Origin: an uncultured Clostridia bacterium
GTDB taxonomy: Bacteria > Bacillota > Clostridia > Oscillospirales > Ruminococcaceae
Reading direction: 5' to 3'
Length of the DNA: 5,385 bases
Assembly: GCA_947381875.1 (NCBI GenBank)
Contig: CANCXY010000231.1
Coordinates: 1 to 5,385 of the forward strand
Below the pieces are notes generated by a model. That model saw only the letters and a program-made list of their open reading frames with translations. It was not told the DNA's origin and did not search any database. Within the stretch, counting starts at the first letter, position 1. Every line of letters starts with the position of its first letter. Below, piece after piece: positions 3,777-5,385 of this stretch. A program made the translations under genes and the position numbers.

Positions 3777-4868
3777 ATGGACAAGCGGACAAATACGGCT
3801 ACATGGAGCGACAAATACAAGCGCTGGCAGATCAACGTACAGCGGGACGGCCGGCGGCGCAGCTTCTACAGCTCCACCCCGGGGCGGACAGGCCAGAGGG
3901 AAGCGAACGCCAAAGCGGATGAATGGCTGAAAAGCGGCGTCATTTCATCCAATACGCGGATACATGAATTATATCAACAGTTCAAAGAAACCACCAGTGA
4001 GACGGCGGGAACCTCTTTTCGACGGCAGATAGATTACTTCGGGGATTCATGGATACTGCCCGCTTTGGGAAATAAAAAAATATCGTCGCTCTGCGATCAG
4101 GATATACAAAACGTCCTTGACAAAGCCGCTGCGGCGGGGATGTCCAAAAAGACAATACAGGGCATCAACGGTATGATCAATAAATTTCTGAAATACTGCC
4201 GCCGCTGTAAGGCTACTGCTTTCCGTCCCGAAGAGGTCCAGATTCCGGCATCTGCACGACTTAAAGGGAAGCATATCCTTCAGCCCTCGGACTTTGCCAC
4301 GCTCTTTCGCGAGGATACATATACAGTCTATGGCAAAAAAGTCAGAGAGCAATACATACACGCATACCGCTTTATGCTTCTGACGGGCCTGCGCCCCGGC
4401 GAATTGCGCGGCCTGCGCCCTGAAGATATAGACGGGCGGCGCGTGACGATCCGGCGCGCCGTGAACAATTATGGCGAGACCACACAGGGGAAGAATGAAA
4501 ATGCCCTGCGCTCGTTCATCCTGTCGGACATGGCAAAGCGGGAACTTGACGCCCAGATTGCCGAGTATCCCGGCGAAGAATACATTTTCAACATGCCATC
4601 TGGCGAAGTGTTTCACCATCATTGGCAGCGCTTTTGCAAATCGAACGGGATGGCCATTACCTCCCCTTATGAACTGCGGCACACCTTTGTAAGCGTTGTA
4701 AAGCACCTGCCAGCAGGCGAAGTAAAGCCGCTTGTGGGACACTCGCAGAGTATGGACACCTTCGGCGTGTATGGGCACGAGCTGAACGGCGATGCCGAGA
4801 ATGTGGCATGCAGCGTAAACGCTCTATTTGAACAGATTTTGCAGGCAGAAAATGAAAGTGTGGTATAA
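3777..4868 (+). CDS. int: Tyrosine recombinase (phage-type integrase)
   Basis: This 363-aa enzyme would integrate and excise the element. Residues about 8-52 (WSDKYKRWQINVQRDGRRR...) form an AP2-like arm-binding domain. Residues about 55-160 form the SAM-like core-binding domain. The catalytic domain follows, with Arg206 (TGLRPGE), Lys239 (GKNENALRS), Tyr298-Arg301 (PYELRHTF), His322 (VGHS) and nucleophile Tyr332 (GVYGH). Tyr at the usual His position of HxxR occurs in many Firmicutes integrases, so activity is plausible. ATG 3777 has AAGGGGGT about 7 nt upstream; the frame stays open further upstream but that part looks non-coding. It reads toward the tRNA cluster and ends 59 bp from the tRNA-Gln CCA end, typical for an element inserted at a tRNA. 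Confidence 0.95.
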   Translation: MDKRTNTATWSDKYKRWQINVQRDGRRRSFYSSTPGRTGQREANAKADEWLKSGVISSNTRIHELYQQFKETTSETAGTSFRRQIDYFGDSWILPALGNKKISSLCDQDIQNVLDKAAAAGMSKKTIQGINGMINKFLKYCRRCKATAFRPEEVQIPASARLKGKHILQPSDFATLFREDTYTVYGKKVREQYIHAYRFMLLTGLRPGELRGLRPEDIDGRRVTIRRAVNNYGETTQGKNENALRSFILSDMAKRELDAQIAEYPGEEYIFNMPSGEVFHHHWQRFCKSNGMAITSPYELRHTFVSVVKHLPAGEVKPLVGHSQSMDTFGVYGHELNGDAENVACSVNALFEQILQAENESVV

Positions 4869-4882
4869 AATGTGTTCAACAG

Positions 4883-4919
4883 CAAAAAGAAAACCCAGCA
4901 GAACCGCAATTCTACTGGG
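4883..4919 (-). terminator. Intrinsic terminator of the tRNA operon
   Basis: Read on the minus strand, CCCAG(T)AGAA pairs with TTCTGCTGGG across a 6-nt loop (4919-4910 with 4903-4894, one mismatch), and is followed by TTTTCTTTTT. It lies just downstream of tRNA-Gln and should end the leftward tRNA transcript before the integrase gene. Confidence 0.82.
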
Positions 4920-4927
4920 GTATTGGA

Positions 4928-5003
4928 TGGTTGGGCCAGCTGGATTTGAACCAGCGCAATGACGGAGTCAAAGTCCGTTGCCTTACCACTTGGCGATGGC
5001 CCA
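4928..5003 (-). tRNA. tRNA-Gln (anticodon TTG)
   Basis: It folds as a full cloverleaf with a perfect acceptor stem, TGGGCCA/TGGCCCA. The anticodon stem is ACGGA/TCCGT with loop CTTTGAC, giving anticodon TTG, and the T arm is GCTGG-TTCAAAT-CCAGC. The discriminator is A and CCA is encoded (4930-4928). It is the last gene of the leftward tRNA cluster, and its 3' end faces the integrase. Confidence 0.97.
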
Positions 5004-5010
5004 TCATGGC

Positions 5011-5054
5011 AGGGCGGCAAATCCGCACGCAGATCTGCCGCCCTTATTTTTTTT
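5011..5054 (+). terminator. Plus-strand intrinsic terminator between tRNA-Gln and tRNA-His
   Basis: AGGGCGGCA (5011-5019) pairs perfectly with TGCCGCCCT (5036-5044), followed by TATTTTTTTT. The T-tract is on the plus strand, opposite to the tRNAs, so it should stop rightward transcription coming from the integrase side. The loop contains an alternative small palindrome, GCAGATCTGC. Confidence 0.8.
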
Positions 5055-5055
5055 A

Positions 5056-5132
5056 TGGGGTGGGAGATGGGACTCGAACCCACGACAACCAGAACCACAA
5101 TCTGGCGCTCTACCAACTGAACTACACCCACC
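5056..5132 (-). tRNA. tRNA-His (anticodon GTG)
   Basis: The anticodon stem is CCAGA/TCTGG with loop TTGTGGT, giving GTG. The acceptor is GTGGGTG/CTCCCAC, with a T-T mismatch at 6:67. The extra G at -1 typical of tRNA-His is encoded (5132) opposite discriminator C73, and CCA is encoded (5058-5056). The T arm has TTCGAGT. It lies 3 nt downstream of tRNA-Arg. Confidence 0.96.
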
Positions 5133-5135
5133 ATA

Positions 5136-5212
<77 letters not shown>

Positions 5213-5233
5213 ATATCGTGCGCTTTACGGGAC

Positions 5234-5265
5234 CCCCACAAAGCCGCCCCACAGGCTTTGTGGGG
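5234..5265. repeat. Perfect 12-bp hairpin in the tRNA spacer
   Basis: CCCCACAAAGCC (5234-5245) and GGCTTTGTGGGG (5254-5265) enclose an 8-nt loop. No T-tract follows on either strand, so it is not a standard terminator. It may be a processing signal or a dispersed palindromic repeat. Confidence 0.85.
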
Positions 5266-5286
5266 AAAGAAGGGGCAGCAAAACGA

Positions 5287-5329
5287 GCGAGCTTTCGGCA
5301 TAGCCGGAAGCGAGGGATGTGGAGCTCGC
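5287..5329. repeat. Nested dyads in the tRNA spacer
   Basis: CTTTCGGC/GCCGGAAG (5292-5299 with 5303-5310, one G-T pair) forms a stem with loop ATA. An outer pair GCGAGC/GCTCGC (5287-5292 with 5324-5329) overlaps its base. On the minus strand the inner stem is followed by CTCGCTCGTTTT, at best a weak terminator. Confidence 0.6.
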
Positions 5330-5337
5330 CCCGACGC

Positions 5338-5385
5338 TGGAGCGGGTGATGGGAATCGAACCCACGCGACCAGCTTGGAAGGCTG
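5338..5385 (-). tRNA. tRNA-Gly (anticodon TCC), 3' part only
   Basis: The visible 3' part runs from the anticodon arm (CAGCC-TTCCAAG, anticodon TCC) through the T arm GTGGG-TTCGATT-CCCAT to the acceptor strand CACCCGC, with discriminator T and encoded CCA (5340-5338). The 5' half lies beyond the right edge. Confidence 0.93.

Larger units (their letters stand above)
4869..5003. other. Probable attachment-site end at the tRNA-Gln gene
   Basis: Integrase-encoding elements commonly end next to int, using the 3' half of a tRNA as the crossover identity segment. Here the 3' end of tRNA-Gln faces the integrase stop across 59 bp. I see no second copy of the tRNA 3' half in the window, so the exact core cannot be placed and the partner site must lie beyond the left edge. 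Confidence 0.45.

Noticed and set aside
4047..4778. 243-codon minus-strand open frame inside int
   Set aside because: It is a shadow of the integrase catalytic domain on the opposite strand.

Overview
The window looks like the right-hand end of an integrated temperate element (a prophage or a phage-derived genomic island) in a Gram-positive, moderately GC-rich member of the Firmicutes. Strong AGGAGG-type ribosome binding sites, a tyrosine integrase with an arm-binding N-terminus, the Rha/Lar-like/XRE gene set and CCA-encoding tRNA genes fit a Clostridia, possibly a gut Oscillospiraceae. That assignment is inferred from gene style only.

Region 1 (1-2074, minus strand) is a compact early or lytic-type operon. 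It reads leftward from a consensus promoter at 2120-2148. In order it holds a small Cro-like XRE protein, a Rha-family phage regulator, a second small XRE protein, a Lar-like zinc-ribbon protein, a gene broken by a 23-bp tandem duplication, and the start of another gene that leaves the window. Three successive junctions overlap by 4 nt (GTGA or ATGA), which implies translational coupling.

Region 2 (2075-2222) is the divergent switch. Two sigma-70-type promoters stand back to back around a TCGC-N6-GCGA dyad. A second copy lies just downstream of the leftward start site and a third in the 3' end of the cro-like gene, giving a candidate three-operator lysis/lysogeny switch.

Region 3 (2223-3333, plus strand) holds a 175-aa XRE repressor without a protease domain, followed by a two-gene toxin-antitoxin cassette whose toxin is a clear YafQ relative with all catalytic positions kept.

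Region 4 (3334-3776) has no convincing gene but is very rich in dyads: three with TTGTC-type arms at 3358-3460, several GC-rich hairpins, a TTCAGGTTT direct repeat and a long stem just before the integrase.

Region 5 (3777-4868) encodes a 363-aa tyrosine recombinase.

Region 6 (4869-5385) is host-type sequence: a minus-strand tRNA cluster (Gly-Arg-His-Gln in transcription order), with the tRNA-Gln 3' end facing the integrase. This is the usual geometry for integration at a tRNA 3' end. Read together, the repressor and Cro-like protein would set the lysogeny decision, Rha and the small regulators would act after induction, YafQ would stabilise the element, and the integrase would insert or excise it, probably at tRNA-Gln. 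The other attachment half must lie beyond the left edge.
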